6,371 nucleotides of DNA, taken from Chthoniobacter sp. GTDB taxonomy: Bacteria; Verrucomicrobiota; Verrucomicrobiia; Chthoniobacterales; Chthoniobacteraceae. The stretch covers positions 1-6,371 of the forward strand of contig JANXSB010000181.1 of the NCBI GenBank assembly GCA_025352865.1, read 5' to 3'. Made by a program: the position numbers and the translations under genes. Positions 5,616-6,371 of the stretch are shown in pieces. Position 1 is the first letter of the stretch. Each line of letters begins with the position of its first letter. Below the pieces are notes generated by a model that saw only the letters and a list, made by a program, of their open reading frames with translations, did not search any database and was not told the origin of the DNA.

Positions 5616-6371
5616 TCAGATCTTCGCCTCCCGCTTCACGCTGCGCAGGTGGATGGTCTTTGTCTCGAGATCATGCACCGCGCGGATGTAGCGGACAGTG
5701 CGGCTCTTTGCACGCATGAGGATGGAATGCGTGATCGCCTTTTTCCCCGCAATCCGCACGCCGGGCAGCAGCGGGCTGTCGCTGATTCCGGTCGCGCAAA
5801 AAATCGCGCTCTCGCCGTGCACGAGTTCGTGGATCGTCCACACGCGGTCTAGATCCTCGGCGCTCATTTCCTTCAGCACGCTCGCGCGCTCCGCGTCATC
5901 GCGCGGCCACATGCGCAGGAGCATGCCACCGCCGAGCGCCTTCAGCGCGGCGGCGGTGAGGATGCCCTCGGGCGAACCGCCGATGCCGAAAAAAAGATCG
6001 ACGCCCGAGTCCGCGAGCGACGGCGAAACCGCCGCCGTCACATCGCCATCGCTGATCAGCCGCAGCGCCGCGCCGCACTTCCGCACCTGCGCGATGATCT
6101 CAGCATGGCGCGGGCGGTTGAGGGTCATTACCACCAGCTCCGGCACGCGCTTGCCGAGCGCCTGCGCGATTTTGTTGAGCGTGTTTTCCAACGGATCGTC
6201 GAGCCGCAGCGGCTCCATGCCGTTGGCGATCGCGCGCACGACCTCGGGGCCGTAGGCCATCTTTGTGGCGTAAAATGTTGGCAGGTTTTTCATCGCGTGT
6301 TCCTCGCCCTCGGAGCGCTCGCTCGCGGCCATCACCGAGATCGCATTGGGCAGGCCGTAGGCGGTGTTGGT
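5616..6371 (-). CDS. glpX: class II fructose-1,6-bisphosphatase GlpX, N-terminus cut by window edge
   Basis: GlpX hydrolyses fructose 1,6-bisphosphate to fructose 6-phosphate in gluconeogenesis; some members also use sedoheptulose 1,7-bisphosphate. The visible 251 residues are open to the right edge and correspond to about the last three quarters of the usual 320-340 aa. Starting at the edge they read TNTAYGLPNAISVMAASE, which in this family follows directly after the catalytic DPxEGT motif. RPRH (86-89), SDGD (107-110), GIGGSPEG (129-136, with metal-ligand Glu135), ATGISD (193-198) and KSRTVR (222-227) are family blocks for substrate and metal binding. The GTG at 6333-6335 is not a real start because homologous sequence continues upstream of it. 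The N-terminal metal ligands (GEGExDEAP region) lie outside the window. The gene is the first visible member of a tight minus-strand operon, with rhaM beginning 5 bp after its stop. Confidence 0.95.
   Translation of the reverse strand, partial: TNTAYGLPNAISVMAASERSEGEEHAMKNLPTFYATKMAYGPEVVRAIANGMEPLRLDDPLENTLNKIAQALGKRVPELVVMTLNRPRHAEIIAQVRKCGAALRLISDGDVTAAVSPSLADSGVDLFFGIGGSPEGILTAAALKALGGGMLLRMWPRDDAERASVLKEMSAEDLDRVWTIHELVHGESAIFCATGISDSPLLPGVRIAGKKAITHSILMRAKSRTVRYIRAVHDLETKTIHLRSVKREAKI

Overview
The window is GC-rich bacterial chromosome with compact coding and ordinary housekeeping-type genes. The product mix, the GC-rich codon use, the absence of Shine-Dalgarno motifs before every start, and short 8-9-nt-unit intergenic repeats resemble what I recall of Verrucomicrobiota or related PVC-group genomes. 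That assignment is inference; no rRNA or marker phylogeny is available.

Layout: (1) Positions 2-262 (+) are the C-terminal end of an ABC transporter ATPase. It is followed 6 bp later by a 522-aa ABC-2 type permease (269-1837, +), and together they form a two-gene transporter operon. (2) A convergent gene (1874-2791, -) encodes a secreted 305-aa protein with a TTG start. It is of unknown function, possibly with a mutarotase-like beta-sandwich fold. (3) The 290-bp region 2792-3081 separates two divergent genes. It holds three kinds of short repeats, including an 85-bp imperfect palindrome with 9-nt internal units. (4) A 136-aa VOC/glyoxalase-fold protein (3082-3492, +) overlaps the 3' end of the next operon tail-to-tail by 35 bp. 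(5) A tight minus-strand operon reads glpX (partial, 5616-6371) -> rhaM (5284-5610) -> trpS (4315-5283) -> fdhD (3458-4297), with gaps of 5, 0 and 17 bp.

The minus-strand operon joins a gluconeogenic/Calvin-type sugar bisphosphatase, L-rhamnose mutarotase, tryptophanyl-tRNA synthetase and the formate dehydrogenase sulfur-transfer protein. These do not form one pathway. The tight packing suggests co-transcription, not functional coupling.

I found no tRNA or rRNA gene, CRISPR array, transposase, toxin-antitoxin pair or convincing new defence or biosynthetic system. The least explained items are the intergenic repeats, the internally duplicated permease and the secreted protein.
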